Numbered from the stretch's first letter, positions 34,198 through 43,840 are shown. The stretch: 64,000 bases of DNA from Caulobacter sp. Root655 (GCF_001427665.1 NZ_LMHC01000006.1:98928-162927); one strand, 5' to 3'. The notes: generated by a model not told the origin, from the sequence alone. Program-made: numbers and translations.

Positions 34198-35739
34198 TCA
34201 CCGCCGGTAATACGCCTCCACCAGCGCCCGGTGCGGCGGCAGGTGTTTGAGCGCCTCGGTCGCCGCGCCGGCCACCTTGGCGAAGGCCTGCTGGGCCATC
34301 GCGCCATCGGCGTAGCGGCCCTCGACCGGCGCGAAGTCGGTCGCGGCGTTCATGCCGTAGAGGATGTACTGGTAGCTGGCCGGCAGGAAGGTCTCCAGGT
34401 CGACCAGGAAGTCGAACCGCGACACCGGCCGGTGCTTCCATTGGGCCATCAGGTCCCGCAGCCCTTGCGGCCACGAGGCCGGATCGGCGTTGTCGCGCCA
34501 GTAGGGCTCGTCGCGCTTCGACAGGCAGTAGTGCAGTTTGAGGAACGACACGATCCGCTCGAAGCGGCCGGCCATCAGGCCGTTGAAGGTGCGGGCGGCG
34601 CTGTCCATCGCGGCGCGGTCGCGCAGCGGGAGCACCTCGGCGATCATCGTCGCGGCCACCTCGATCAGCATGATGCCGGTGGATTCCAGTGGCTCGAAGA
34701 AGCCGGCCGACAGGCCCACCGCCACGCAGTTGCCGATCCACTGGCGCTCGCGATAGCCGGTCTGGAACTTCAGCAGCCGCACCGGCAGGTGGTCGGCCTC
34801 GGACCCGACATAGGCGCGCAGCACCGCTTCGGCCCGCGCCTCGTCGGTGTGGCGGCTGGAAAATACGTAGCCGACGCCCCGGCGACCATCCAGGCCGATG
34901 TCCCACGTCCAGCCGGCCTCGTGGGCGGTGGCCAGGGTGTAGGGGGCGATCGGGGCGTCCGGCGTCGGATAGGGAACCTGGACGGCCAGGGCGCGGTCGT
35001 TGAACAGCACGTCGTCGCAGCGCTTGAACGGCGCGCCCAGGGCCTCACCGATCAGCAGGGCGCGGAAGCCCGAGCAGTCGATGAACAGGTCGCCCTCGAT
35101 CACGCCCAGTTCGCTGGCCGTGACCGAGGCGATGTCGCCGGTCTCGGCGTCCAGTTGCACCGTCTCGACCTTGCCGGCCAGATGGACGACGCCCAGTTCC
35201 TTGGCCACGCCCCGCAGGAAGTCGGCGAAGCGCGCGGCGTCGAAATGGTAGGCGTAGTTCATCGGCCCCTGGAAATCGGGGTCCTCCGGCCGCTTGGGCG
35301 CCAGGCCGGCCTCGATGATCCTGCCCTGGGTGGTCACCGCGTCGGCGAAGGCCAGGGGCGCGCCCGCCTGGTGGTCCAGCAGCCAATAGGGCGACAGATC
35401 GCGACCCTCTGGCCGGAGCGGCAGGTTGAAGGGGTGAAAGTATTCGGAAGACTTGCCATCCGCCGAACGCCGTTCCCAATCCACGAAACGGACGCCCTGC
35501 TTGAAGGTCGCCGAGCTCTCGCGCATGAACCGCGCCTCGCTGACGCCCAGGGTCGCCAGGGTGCCGCGGATGGTGGGGAACGTGCCCTCGCCCACCCCGA
35601 TGACGCCGATCTCGGGGGACTCGATCAGGGTGATCCGCGCCCCGCCCGGACGGTCGGCGCCCAGCTGCTTGGCCAGGTAGGCGGCCGTCAGCCAGCCGGC
35701 CGTTCCGCCGCCGACGATGACGATGCGGTTGCCCGCCAT
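34198..35739 (-). CDS. Tryptophan-halogenase-like flavoprotein
   Basis: Member of the flavin-dependent tryptophan halogenase family common beside TonB receptors in Caulobacter and Xanthomonas; the physiological reaction of these locus members is not settled. The FAD loop VGGGTAGW is at about 9-16, GVGEGTFPTIRGTL near 50, and the halogenase-type Lys is in ATFKQG (Lys80). The tunnel motif WxWxIP reads WTWDIG, so the Pro is replaced. The start is the ATG at 35739 with AAGGA nine bases upstream; a GTG six bases earlier is too close to it. 513 residues is usual. It follows the TonB receptor on the same strand but behind strong hairpins. Confidence 0.85.
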   Translation of the reverse strand: MAGNRIVIVGGGTAGWLTAAYLAKQLGADRPGGARITLIESPEIGVIGVGEGTFPTIRGTLATLGVSEARFMRESSATFKQGVRFVDWERRSADGKSSEYFHPFNLPLRPEGRDLSPYWLLDHQAGAPLAFADAVTTQGRIIEAGLAPKRPEDPDFQGPMNYAYHFDAARFADFLRGVAKELGVVHLAGKVETVQLDAETGDIASVTASELGVIEGDLFIDCSGFRALLIGEALGAPFKRCDDVLFNDRALAVQVPYPTPDAPIAPYTLATAHEAGWTWDIGLDGRRGVGYVFSSRHTDEARAEAVLRAYVGSEADHLPVRLLKFQTGYRERQWIGNCVAVGLSAGFFEPLESTGIMLIEVAATMIAEVLPLRDRAAMDSAARTFNGLMAGRFERIVSFLKLHYCLSKRDEPYWRDNADPASWPQGLRDLMAQWKHRPVSRFDFLVDLETFLPASYQYILYGMNAATDFAPVEGRYADGAMAQQAFAKVAGAATEALKHLPPHRALVEAYYRR

Positions 35740-35808
35740 GAGCACGGTTCCTTGGACTTCACCTCCGCGCGCAACAGAAGCGCGGGTCGGCGAAAGGAAA
35801 GAAAAAAT

Positions 35809-35843
35809 CCTGGGTGATGGTCAGGGGGAGACCATCACCCAGG
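35809..35843 (-). terminator. Rho-independent terminator downstream of the TonB receptor
   Basis: Perfect 14-base stem CCTGGGTGATGGTC with a 7-base loop; on the minus strand it is followed by ATTTTTTC. It lies 60 bases before the halogenase-like start, so it may attenuate read-through from the receptor. Confidence 0.8.
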
Positions 35844-35915
35844 GAGCGCAGTCTGGAGGAATGCATGCGCTCAAGGATGGCTGGCGCGACGCGCCGAGGG
35901 GCGACACGCCGCGCC

Positions 35916-35951
35916 TGAAGCGAAACCCGCCGGGAGGAGGATTTCGCTTCA
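35916..35951. promoter_or_regulatory. Hairpin TGAAGCGAAA...TTTCGCTTCA
   Basis: Perfect 10-base arms with a 16-base loop that contains GGGAGGAGG, between two other strong hairpins in the 277-base gap from receptor to halogenase-like gene. It has no T-run, so a terminator role is unlikely. Confidence 0.5.
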
Positions 35952-35970
35952 AACTCGAAAAACGGATCCC

Positions 35971-36000
35971 GCCGGCCCGGACGCTTCCATCCGGGCCGGC
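35971..36000 (-). terminator. Hairpin directly after the TonB receptor stop
   Basis: An 11-base perfect stem GCCGGCCCGGA / TCCGGGCCGGC with an 8-base loop, followed on the minus strand by GTTTTTC after seven bases. Probable first terminator of the receptor transcript. Confidence 0.7.
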
Positions 36001-36016
36001 GAGGTTTGGACCTCGC

Positions 36017-38386
36017 CTAGAACTTCGTCCGCAGACGGAAGCCCCAGGTGCGCGGCGGCTGATAGACCGCCGTCCACACCGGCGTGTAGTTCGGGGCGCC
36101 GGCCGCGCCGGCCCCGGTCTTGATGTCCTTGTCCTCGAGGTTCTGGACGAAGACCTCGGCCGACCACGGCCCTTCCGACGGCTGGTAGGTCAGGGTCACG
36201 TCGGTGCGGGTGTAGCTGCCCTGTTGGTCGGGAGCGCCCTGGTTGAAGTAGGACAGCCAGCTCTTGGTCTCGAAGTGGGTGGCGATCCGCGGGATCACCT
36301 TGGCGCCGCTGGTCAGCTCGAAGGTGTGATCGTAGGCAACCGTGCCCGAGAAGTGCGGGGCGTGCGGCAGTTCGTTGCCCTTCAGCTGGATGGCGGCGGT
36401 GACGTCGCCGTTGATCCGCTGGTCGGGGGCCAGCAGGTCCAGCATCTTGGTGTCGAGCGCCGTGGCCGAGATCTGCAGGCGGTCGTTGGGCGTCAGATAG
36501 GCCGTCAGTTCGGCCTCGACACCGTAGGCGCGGGCGCCCTTGGCGTTCTTGGTCACGACCTGCGAGCGGTTGGTGGTGCCGTCCGGATTGAAGATCGTCT
36601 CGACCTGGTTGATCTGGTAGCCCTTGAAGTCCTCGTAATAGGCCGCGAGGTTCAGGGTGGCCCGGCCGTCGAGGAAGCGGATCTTCGAACCGACCTCGTA
36701 GTTGGTCAGGGTTTCCGGATTGGCCAGGCGGCCGCCGTCCAGGATGTTGCCCGACTTGAAGCCGGTGCCGACGCTGGCATAGACGAGGACGTCGTCATTG
36801 ATGTCGGCGTCGGCGCGCGCCAGCCAGGTCAGCTTGTCCCAGCTGCCCTTCACGTCGTTGCTGCTGATGGCGTAGCCCGGGCCGAGCAGGGCGAACAGTT
36901 GCTGGGCGGTGGCGCCGCGGTCCTGGCCGAAGATGCCGGCGCTGCAGTGGGCGGCGGTGTCGACCAGCAGGCAGTTGGCGTAACCGTTGAACATCACGTT
37001 CCGGCCGCCCTGATCCTGCTTGCTGTCCTCGGTGTAGCGCAGGCCGCCGGTCAGGCGGATGCGGTCGTTGACGTGCCAGACGGCCTGGCCGAACGCGGCC
37101 TTGGACTCCACGGTCCGCTTGGCCTGGATGAAGCTGCCGGCCCAGGTCATCGGACCGTCGCGATAGCCGTCACGCTGGTCGATGTCGAAGCGGATCGAGT
37201 TGTCTTCGTGGCTGTAGTAGCCGCCGACGATCCAGTCGACGACCTTGTCGCCCGTCGACTTCAGCTGGACTTCCTGGCTCCAGGCGTCGTTGCGCGACCA
37301 CACGGTATGGTTCTCGCCGAAGCCGCCCTGGGTGAGCGCGCCGTTCTGGGTCACGCCCAGGATGCCGCCATCGGCGTCGCTGTTGGCGCTGCCGCCCACG
37401 CGCTGCCAGCCCGTGATGTAGGTCAGGGCCACGTCGTCATTGATGGCGTAGTCCATGGTGCTGCGCACGCCGTACGAGAAGCGGTCGCTCTCGGGGGCGG
37501 TGTCGATCAGGGCCGACCACTTCTTCTGGCCGGTGCGCGGGGTCTGGGCCAGGGCGACGACCGGGGCGCCGGTGTCCTGGTAGCCCTCGACATTGACGTT
37601 CCAGGTGAACTTGTCGTTCGGCTTCCACAGCGCGCTGAGGCGGGCCGAACGCTGGTCCTGAGCGTAGTATTTCTTGCCCTGGGTGACGAAGGCCGACGGG
37701 CTGACGCCGGCGATCTGCGGCGGGCGCTGGAAGTCGACATAGCCGTCGTGACGCTCGGTGATCGCCGCGATGCGGATCGCGAAGGTGTCCGACAGCGGCA
37801 TGTTGACCGAGGCCCGCGCCCCGAAGCGGTTGTACGAGCCGGCCACGATTTCGGCGCTGCCGTAGGAGTCGCCCAGCGTCGGCTTGGCGGTGCGCAGGCT
37901 GACCGCGCCGACCGTGGCGTTACGGCCAAACAACGTGCCTTGCGGACCGCGCGCCACTTCGACCGCGTCCATGTCGTACATCAGCACGGCGGCGCCTTGG
38001 GCGCGCGGCGAGTAGATGCCGTCGACATAGATGGCGACTTCCGGGTCGGCCACTTCGGTGAAGGCGGTGTCGTTGCCGATGCCGCGCATGGTGATCAGGA
38101 TCGCGCCCTGGTCGCCCTGCTGGTTGATCGCCATGCTGGGCACGAACTTGGCCAGGTCGGTGACGTCCTTGACGTGCTGTCGGTCCAGCGCGCCCTGGCT
38201 GAAGGCGCTGATGGCGATCGGGGTGTCTTGCAGGTTGGTCTCGCGCTTGGTGGCGGTGACCGTGATCTCTTCGATCAGGCTGCTGTCGGCCGGAGCCGGA
38301 GCCGTGGTCTGGGCCTGGACGGCGGTGGCGGCGATCAGGGCCGCCACGACCGACGAACCGGCCAATAGGTTTCTGCGGAACTTCAT
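36017..38386 (-). CDS. TonB-dependent receptor, beta-glucoside locus
   Basis: Outer-membrane importer of 789 residues. The signal peptide ends at VQA-Q (25), then TonB box IEEITVTATKRETNLQDTPIAISA, plug with MRGIGNDTAFTEVADPEVAIYVDGIYSPRAQG and VEVARGPQGTLFGRNATVGAVS, and a barrel ending WGFRLRTKF. GGGAGGG lies six bases before the ATG. It is divergent from a secreted GH3 enzyme and next to a LacI regulator, which suggests a beta-linked oligosaccharide as cargo. The shared promoter holds a perfect GACAACGTTGTC. Confidence 0.92.
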   Translation of the reverse strand: MKFRRNLLAGSSVVAALIAATAVQAQTTAPAPADSSLIEEITVTATKRETNLQDTPIAISAFSQGALDRQHVKDVTDLAKFVPSMAINQQGDQGAILITMRGIGNDTAFTEVADPEVAIYVDGIYSPRAQGAAVLMYDMDAVEVARGPQGTLFGRNATVGAVSLRTAKPTLGDSYGSAEIVAGSYNRFGARASVNMPLSDTFAIRIAAITERHDGYVDFQRPPQIAGVSPSAFVTQGKKYYAQDQRSARLSALWKPNDKFTWNVNVEGYQDTGAPVVALAQTPRTGQKKWSALIDTAPESDRFSYGVRSTMDYAINDDVALTYITGWQRVGGSANSDADGGILGVTQNGALTQGGFGENHTVWSRNDAWSQEVQLKSTGDKVVDWIVGGYYSHEDNSIRFDIDQRDGYRDGPMTWAGSFIQAKRTVESKAAFGQAVWHVNDRIRLTGGLRYTEDSKQDQGGRNVMFNGYANCLLVDTAAHCSAGIFGQDRGATAQQLFALLGPGYAISSNDVKGSWDKLTWLARADADINDDVLVYASVGTGFKSGNILDGGRLANPETLTNYEVGSKIRFLDGRATLNLAAYYEDFKGYQINQVETIFNPDGTTNRSQVVTKNAKGARAYGVEAELTAYLTPNDRLQISATALDTKMLDLLAPDQRINGDVTAAIQLKGNELPHAPHFSGTVAYDHTFELTSGAKVIPRIATHFETKSWLSYFNQGAPDQQGSYTRTDVTLTYQPSEGPWSAEVFVQNLEDKDIKTGAGAAGAPNYTPVWTAVYQPPRTWGFRLRTKF

Positions 38387-38435
38387 TCGTCATCCCTCCC
38401 TGCGCGCGATCCTTTTTTGGTCGCGACTTGCGTGC

Positions 38436-38523
38436 TGTGAATAGCTACAGTACGACAACGTTGTCAATCATGCTTGTATTTGGCACTTAGTTGAGACAAG
38501 CACCTCACCTGGTGTGAATAGCT
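38436..38523. promoter_or_regulatory. Divergent receptor/GH3 control region with repeats
   Basis: TGTGAATAGCT occurs twice in direct orientation (38436-38446, 38513-38523). Between the copies lie the GACAACGTTGTC palindrome and an inverted repeat TGCTTGT...ACAAGCA (38471-38502). The density suggests more than one factor binding here. Confidence 0.45.
38454..38465. promoter_or_regulatory. Perfect palindrome GACAACGTTGTC, probable LacI-type operator
   Basis: A 12-base palindrome with a central CG, as LacI/GalR regulators prefer. It lies 68 bases upstream of the receptor ATG and 136 upstream of the GH3 ATG. A LacI-family gene is 2.6 kb away in the same locus. Confidence 0.6.
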
Positions 38524-38600
38524 TGAGGTAGGCGATCAGAAACAAGAGTTATTTGAGAATACGGCCCGCCAAGGGCAAGATGTACAGGGGAGGAATAAAA

Positions 38601-40850
38601 ATGAACCGACAGCAGATGCACGGCCTGGCCATGGCCTTGATGCTGACCACGGCGCTGCCTGCCGCCGCCGCTCATGCCCAGGCCGCGACCGCGACCTCGG
38701 CGAAACCTTGGATGAACACCCGGCTGAACGCCGATCAACGCGCCGACCTGATCGTTGCCCAAATGACGCAGGACGAGAAATTGACCCTGGTGTTCGGCTA
38801 TTTCGGCTCGAACCAGGAGAAGCCGAAGTTCACGCCGCACGCCGAGGCCCGCATGGGCTCGGCCGGCTACATCCCCGGAATCCCCCGCCTGGGCGTGCCG
38901 CCGCAATGGGAAACCGACGCCGGCGTCGGCGTCGCCACCCAGCGCGAGTCGAGCGATCCATACCTGGAGCGCACCTCCCTGCCCGCAGGGATAGCCACCG
39001 CCGCCACCTGGAACCCCGAGCTGGCCTTCAAGGGCGGCGCGATGATCGGTTCAGAGGCCCGCGATTCGGGCTTCAACGTGCAGCTGGCCGGCGGCGTGAA
39101 CCTGGCTCGCGAACCACGCAACGGCCGCAACTTCGAATATGGCGGCGAGGATCCGCTGCTGGCCGGGGTGATGGTCGGGGCGCAGATCCGCGGCATCCAG
39201 TCCAACAACATCATCTCGACCATCAAGCACTGGGCCCTGAACGGCCAGGAAACCGGCCGCATGACGGTCAGCTCCAACATCGGCGACGCCGCCGCCCGCC
39301 AGTCCGACTTCCTGGCCTTCGAGTTCGCCATCGAGAACGCCAGCCCCGGCGCGGTGATGTGCGCCTACAACCGCATCAATTCGACCTACGCCTGCGAGAA
39401 CGACTACCTGCTGAACCAGGTCCTGAAGCAGGACTGGGCCTATACGGGCTATGTGATGTCCGACTGGGGCGGCACGCACTCGACCGCCAAGGCCGTCAAC
39501 GCCGGCCTGGACCAGGAGTCGGCCTACACCTTCGACAAGCAGCCCTTCTTCGGCGCGCCGCTGAAGGCCGCCCTGGCCGACGGTTCGGTGTCGCAGGCGC
39601 GGCTGGACGACATGGTCCGCCGCATCACCCGCTCGATGTTCGCCCACGGCCTGTTCGACCACCCGGTCAGCAAGAAGCCGATCGATTTTGCCGCCCACGC
39701 CAAAGTCACCCAGGCCGACGCCGAGGAAGCCATCGTCCTGCTGAAGAACGACGGCAATGTCCTGCCGATCACCAAGACCGCCAAGACCATCGCCGTCATC
39801 GGTTCGCACGCCGACGTCGGCGTGCTGTCGGGCGGCGGCTCGTCGCAGGTGTTCCCGATCGGCGGCATGGCGGTGAAGGGCCTGGGCCCCAAGGGCTTCC
39901 CCGGCCCGATCGTCTACCACCCCAACTCGCCGCTGCGGGCCCTGCAGGCTCGCAACCCCGGCGCCAAGATCATCTACAACGACGGGACCGATCCGGCCGC
40001 CGCCGCCAAGGCCGCCGCCGGCGCCGACGTGGCCGTGGTCTTCGCCCATCAGTGGGCGGCCGAATCCCAGGACTATTCCCTGACCCTGGCCGACAACCAG
40101 GACGCCCTGATCAACGCGGTCGGCGCGGCCAACCCCAAGACCGTGGTGGTGCTGGAAACCGGCGGTCCGGTGCTGATGCCCTGGCTATCCAAGGTCGGCG
40201 CCGTGGTCGAGGCCTGGTTCCCGGGCACCAACGGCGGCGAGGCGATCGCCCGGGTGCTGACCGGCGAGGTCAATCCGTCGGGCCGCCTGCCGATCACCTT
40301 CCCGGCCAGCGCCGACCAGTTGCCGCGCCAGACGATCGACTGCGACCCGGCCAAGCCGGAGGACTTCTGCGACGTCGATTACGACATCGAAGGCGCGGCC
40401 GTCGGCTACAAGTGGTTCGACCAGAAGGGCCACGTCCCACTGTTCGCCTTCGGCCACGGCCTGTCCTATTCGACCTTCGGCTACAGCGACCTGAAGGCCT
40501 CGGCGACCGGCGACACCCTGACCGTCAGCTTCAAGGTCACCAACACCGGCAAGACGGCCGGCAAGGACGTGCCCCAGGTCTATGTCGGTCCCAAGACCGG
40601 CGCCGGCTGGGAAGCCCCGCGGCGCCTGGCCAGCTTCAAGAAGATCGACCTGGCCCCGGGCGCGAGCACGACGGTCAGCGTCACGGTCGATCCGCGCCTG
40701 CTGGCCACCTTCGACTCCAAGGCCAAGACCTGGAACATCGCCGGCGGGGCCTACGAGGTGTCGCTGGGGGCGTCGTCGCGGGACCTGGGCGCGAAGGCCG
40801 ACGTGACCTTGGCGGCGGCCACGCTGCCGGTGTCGTACGACGCGAAGTAG
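38601..40850 (+). CDS. Secreted beta-glucosidase (GH3)
   Basis: Removes terminal beta-D-glucose or a similar sugar from oligosaccharides. It has 749 residues from the ATG at 38601, which has GGGGAGGA at a good distance; the signal peptide ends at AHA-Q. The GH3 barrel includes KHWALNGQETGR and the nucleophile Asp288 in VMSDWGGTHS. The second domain carries EEAIVLLKNDGNVLPI, and a fibronectin-III-like domain closes the protein from about 640 (VTNTGKTAGKDVPQVYV). It is divergent from the TonB receptor, so it probably trims the receptor's substrate in the periplasm. Family-level specificity for xylose or N-acetylglucosamine cannot be excluded. Confidence 0.93.
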   Translation: MNRQQMHGLAMALMLTTALPAAAAHAQAATATSAKPWMNTRLNADQRADLIVAQMTQDEKLTLVFGYFGSNQEKPKFTPHAEARMGSAGYIPGIPRLGVPPQWETDAGVGVATQRESSDPYLERTSLPAGIATAATWNPELAFKGGAMIGSEARDSGFNVQLAGGVNLAREPRNGRNFEYGGEDPLLAGVMVGAQIRGIQSNNIISTIKHWALNGQETGRMTVSSNIGDAAARQSDFLAFEFAIENASPGAVMCAYNRINSTYACENDYLLNQVLKQDWAYTGYVMSDWGGTHSTAKAVNAGLDQESAYTFDKQPFFGAPLKAALADGSVSQARLDDMVRRITRSMFAHGLFDHPVSKKPIDFAAHAKVTQADAEEAIVLLKNDGNVLPITKTAKTIAVIGSHADVGVLSGGGSSQVFPIGGMAVKGLGPKGFPGPIVYHPNSPLRALQARNPGAKIIYNDGTDPAAAAKAAAGADVAVVFAHQWAAESQDYSLTLADNQDALINAVGAANPKTVVVLETGGPVLMPWLSKVGAVVEAWFPGTNGGEAIARVLTGEVNPSGRLPITFPASADQLPRQTIDCDPAKPEDFCDVDYDIEGAAVGYKWFDQKGHVPLFAFGHGLSYSTFGYSDLKASATGDTLTVSFKVTNTGKTAGKDVPQVYVGPKTGAGWEAPRRLASFKKIDLAPGASTTVSVTVDPRLLATFDSKAKTWNIAGGAYEVSLGASSRDLGAKADVTLAAATLPVSYDAK

Positions 40851-40901
40851 GGATTAGGGGCGGGGCGGCGGTGGCCGCTTCGCCTTTTCCACCTCAACGA
40901 C

Positions 40902-41042
40902 TGTCATCCCGGACAAGGCCCGCAGGGCCGCCGATCCGGGACCGCCGCAAGCGCTGAGTTCACGCGTCGGTCCCGGATCTTCGCGCTACGCGCCAGCCCG
41001 CCGTCAGGCGGGCCGCTTGCGCGCCCCGAGGCCGGGATGACA
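40902..41042. repeat. Nested palindromic region with TGTCATCCCGG arms
   Basis: Outer arms TGTCATCCCGG / CCGGGATGACA enclose a second palindrome GATCCGGGACCG / CGGTCCCGGATC and a third GC-rich stem (GCCCGCC...GGCGGGC). It fills the gap between the converging GH3 and LacI genes and probably ends both transcripts. The outer arms match the hairpin at 10332-10378. Confidence 0.75.
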
Positions 41043-41054
41043 ACCGTTTTGGAG

Positions 41055-42107
41055 TTACCTCGGCGCCGGCCCCGTCGACGCCCGGACCATCAGCTCGAAC
41101 GGCAACAGCTGGCTCCCCGCCGTCAGTTTCTCCCCCGAGGCGCTGGCGGTGATCAGCATGTCGGCGGCCTTTTCGGCCATCCGCGCCACCGGCTGGCGCA
41201 CCGCCGTCAGCGACGGCACGCTGAGCCGCACCCCGATGGAATCGTCATAGCTGAGGATCGACAGCGCCCCCGGCACCGCGATACCCCGCGCCTGGGCGAC
41301 GCTGACCACGCCCAGGGCCATCTGGTCGTTGGAGGCCATGATCGCCGTCGGCGGCTCGGGCAGGTCGAGCAGGGCGTTGGCCCCCGCCACCCCGGCCTCG
41401 AAGGTGAAGTCGCCCTGATAGACCCAGGCCTCGGGCACGGCGATCCCCGCCGCCTCCATCGTCGCCACGAAGGTCTCGACCCGCTGGATCGACGACGAGA
41501 ACTTGTAGTCGCCGGCGATCATGCCGATCCGCTTGTGGCCCAGGCCCAGCAGGTGCCTGGTCGCCTGGCGGGCGGCGGCCCGGTCGTCCATGTAGACCCG
41601 CGGCCCCTGCCCGCGCACCGGGGTGTTGAGCCGCACGAACGGGATGTTTCTCTTCTTCAGCGCCCCCAGCACCACCGGGTTCTCGCAGTTGGGCGGCGTC
41701 AGGATCACCCCGTCGGGCTGCAGCGACGACAGCACCGCGGTGATCTGTTTCTCAAGCTGGTCCGACTCGCGGTCGACCAGCTCGAACATCAGGTGATAGC
41801 CCGACTGCTCGCAGCGCAGCATGGCGCCGTACAGCATCTGGTCGATCCACTCGTTGCCGCGCTCGCTGCGCCAGTTGTCCAGCGTCAGGCGGCGATCGTT
41901 GAAGGCCACCAGCAGATAGGAGCGCGAGCCGGCCATGGTGCGGGCGGCCTTGCTGGGGCTGTAGCCCAGCTTCTCGACGGCGGCGAGCACCCGCTCCTTC
42001 AGGTCTGGGGTGACGTTGGGCTCGTTGTTGAGCACTCGCGACACCGTCTTGACCGACACGCGCGCCTTCTCGGCGACATGGATGATCGTGGCCGGCCGCT
42101 TCGCCAT
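41055..42107 (-). CDS. LacI-family transcriptional regulator
   Basis: Sugar-responsive repressor of 350 residues. The N-terminal DNA-binding domain is residues 6-55 (IIHVAEKARVSVKTVSRVLNNEPNVTPDLKERV, hinge GYSPSKAARTMAG), followed by the periplasmic-binding-protein-like effector domain. The ATG at 42107 gives the standard LacI N-terminus; the frame continues upstream without homology. It is divergent from the semialdehyde dehydrogenase and near the GH3/TonB genes, whose promoter holds GACAACGTTGTC, so both are candidate targets. Confidence 0.92.
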   Translation of the reverse strand: MAKRPATIIHVAEKARVSVKTVSRVLNNEPNVTPDLKERVLAAVEKLGYSPSKAARTMAGSRSYLLVAFNDRRLTLDNWRSERGNEWIDQMLYGAMLRCEQSGYHLMFELVDRESDQLEKQITAVLSSLQPDGVILTPPNCENPVVLGALKKRNIPFVRLNTPVRGQGPRVYMDDRAAARQATRHLLGLGHKRIGMIAGDYKFSSSIQRVETFVATMEAAGIAVPEAWVYQGDFTFEAGVAGANALLDLPEPPTAIMASNDQMALGVVSVAQARGIAVPGALSILSYDDSIGVRLSVPSLTAVRQPVARMAEKAADMLITASASGEKLTAGSQLLPFELMVRASTGPAPR

Positions 42108-42198
42108 GCAGAATCCGTCTTCCCCCGTTGCGCGTTCAAATCTAGACCCCGTGCAACACTCTGTCTGCCCCACGCCGTCCTGCTCGTTCCATTCTAAC

Positions 42199-42223
42199 TT
42201 GACGGCGATGGGAGCGGTATCAT
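42199..42223 (+). promoter_or_regulatory. Candidate housekeeping promoter for the semialdehyde dehydrogenase
   Basis: TTGACGG followed after ten bases by GGTATCAT, resembling the Caulobacter sigma-73 pattern (TTGACGS, 10-14 bases, GCTANAWC) with some mismatches in the second element. It is 43 bases before the ATG. Confidence 0.35.
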
Positions 42224-42265
42224 TTAAGAGCCGCATTCGACCGCGCAGCCTGAAGGACCGTGCCC

Positions 42266-43840
42266 ATGACCCTCACCGGTGAACTCCTGATCGACGGCGG
42301 CGCGCGCGCCGGAGGCGGCGGCGCGATCACGGCGATCGATCCCAGCACGGGGGGAGCCCTGCCGGTCAGCTTCGGCGGCGCGACGCCGGCCGACCTGGAC
42401 GAAGCCTGCGCCCTGGCGGCGGCGGCCTTCGGGCCCTACCGCGCCACCTCGCCGGAAGTCCGCGCGGCCTTCCTGGAGACCGTGGCTTCGAAGATCGAGG
42501 CGATCGGCGATGAGCTGATCGTCCGGGCCATGGCCGAGACCGGCCTGCCCCGCCCGCGCCTGGAAGGCGAGCGCGGCCGCACGGTCGGCCAGCTGCGGAT
42601 GTTCGCCGGCGTGCTGCGCGACGGCGGCTGGCTGGAGGCCCGCATCGACCCGGCCCAGCCCGACCGCAAGCCGATGGCCCGTCCCGACCTGCGCCTGCGC
42701 AACGTGCCGCTGGGTCCCGTGGCGGTGTTCGGCGCTTCCAACTTCCCGCTGGCCTTCTCGGTGGCCGGCGGCGACACCGCCTCGGCCCTGGCGGCCGGCT
42801 GCCCGGTGGTGGTCAAGGCCCACCCGGCCCATCCGGGAACCTCCGAGCTGGTCGGCCGGGCCGTGCAGGAGGCGGTCGCCGCCTGCGGCCTGCCGCCGGG
42901 CGTGTTCGCCCTGCTGCACGACGCCGGCATCGCCATCTCGCAAGGCCTGGTCGGCGATCGACGCATCAAGGCCGCCGGCTTCACCGGCTCGCGCCGGGCC
43001 GGCCTGGCCCTGCTGGCCGTGGCCCAGGGCCGGCCCGAGCCGATCCCGTTCTACGCCGAGATGAGCAGCATCAACCCGGTGCTGCTGCTGCCCGCCGCCC
43101 TCAAGGCCCGCGGCGCGGCCATCGCCCCCGACTTCGTCGCCGCCCTGACCCAAGGCGCCGGCCAGTTCTGCACCAATCCCGGCCTGCTGCTGGCCATCGA
43201 TGGCCCTGAGCTGGACGCCTTCCTCGCGGCCACCGCCGAAGTGGTGGCCAAGGCGCCCGCCGGCCAGATGCTGACCCCCGGCATCTGCAAGGCCTACACC
43301 GGCGGCGTCCACGCCCTGGAGACCACGGACGGCGTGAGCCAGGTCGCCCACGGCCTGGACGGCGGCCACGGCCAGGGCCGGGCGGCGCTGTTCAGCGTCG
43401 ACGCCGCCACCTTCCTGGCCACCCCGCACCTGCAGGACGAGGTGTTCGGCGCCGCCTCCCTGGTGGTCCGCGCCAAGGACCTGGCCCAACTTCTCGAGGT
43501 GCTCGCCGCCCTCGAGGGCCAGCTGACCGTCGCCGTCCACATGGACGAGGCCGACATGGATCTCGCCCGCGCCCTGCTGCCGACCCTGGAACTGAAGGCC
43601 GGCCGGGTGCTGGTCAACGGCTTCGGCACCGGCGTCGAGGTTGGCCACGCCATGGTCCATGGCGGCCCGTTCCCCGCCACCTCCGACAGCCGCACCACCT
43701 CGGTCGGCTCCCTGGCCATCCACCGCTTCCTGCGGCCGGTCTCCTACCAGAACCTGCCCCAGGCGCTGCTGCCGCCCGAACTGCAAGACGGCAACCCGTT
43801 GGGGATCGTCCGCCGGGTCGATGGGACGCTGAAGCTCTAA
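42266..43840 (+). CDS. Alpha-ketoglutaric semialdehyde (2,5-dioxovalerate) dehydrogenase
   Basis: NAD(P)-dependent aldehyde dehydrogenase making alpha-ketoglutarate at the end of Weimberg-type pentose or hexarate breakdown. It has 524 residues. The cofactor region [33 protein letters not shown] is distinctive of this subfamily, with the active-site Glu in EMSSINPV and nucleophile Cys302 in GQFCTNPG. I prefer the ATG at 42266 with AAGGA eight bases upstream over a GTG six bases earlier. Its neighbour LacI suggests sugar-induced expression. No upstream pentose dehydratase is in the window, so its partner genes must be elsewhere. Confidence 0.9.
   Translation: MTLTGELLIDGGARAGGGGAITAIDPSTGGALPVSFGGATPADLDEACALAAAAFGPYRATSPEVRAAFLETVASKIEAIGDELIVRAMAETGLPRPRLEGERGRTVGQLRMFAGVLRDGGWLEARIDPAQPDRKPMARPDLRLRNVPLGPVAVFGASNFPLAFSVAGGDTASALAAGCPVVVKAHPAHPGTSELVGRAVQEAVAACGLPPGVFALLHDAGIAISQGLVGDRRIKAAGFTGSRRAGLALLAVAQGRPEPIPFYAEMSSINPVLLLPAALKARGAAIAPDFVAALTQGAGQFCTNPGLLLAIDGPELDAFLAATAEVVAKAPAGQMLTPGICKAYTGGVHALETTDGVSQVAHGLDGGHGQGRAALFSVDAATFLATPHLQDEVFGAASLVVRAKDLAQLLEVLAALEGQLTVAVHMDEADMDLARALLPTLELKAGRVLVNGFGTGVEVGHAMVHGGPFPATSDSRTTSVGSLAIHRFLRPVSYQNLPQALLPPELQDGNPLGIVRRVDGTLKL

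Noticed and set aside
34198..38386. Halogenase-like gene as part of a natural-product cluster
   Set aside because: There is no peptide synthetase, polyketide synthase or tailoring gene. The context is a TonB/GH3 sugar locus, where such proteins are common.
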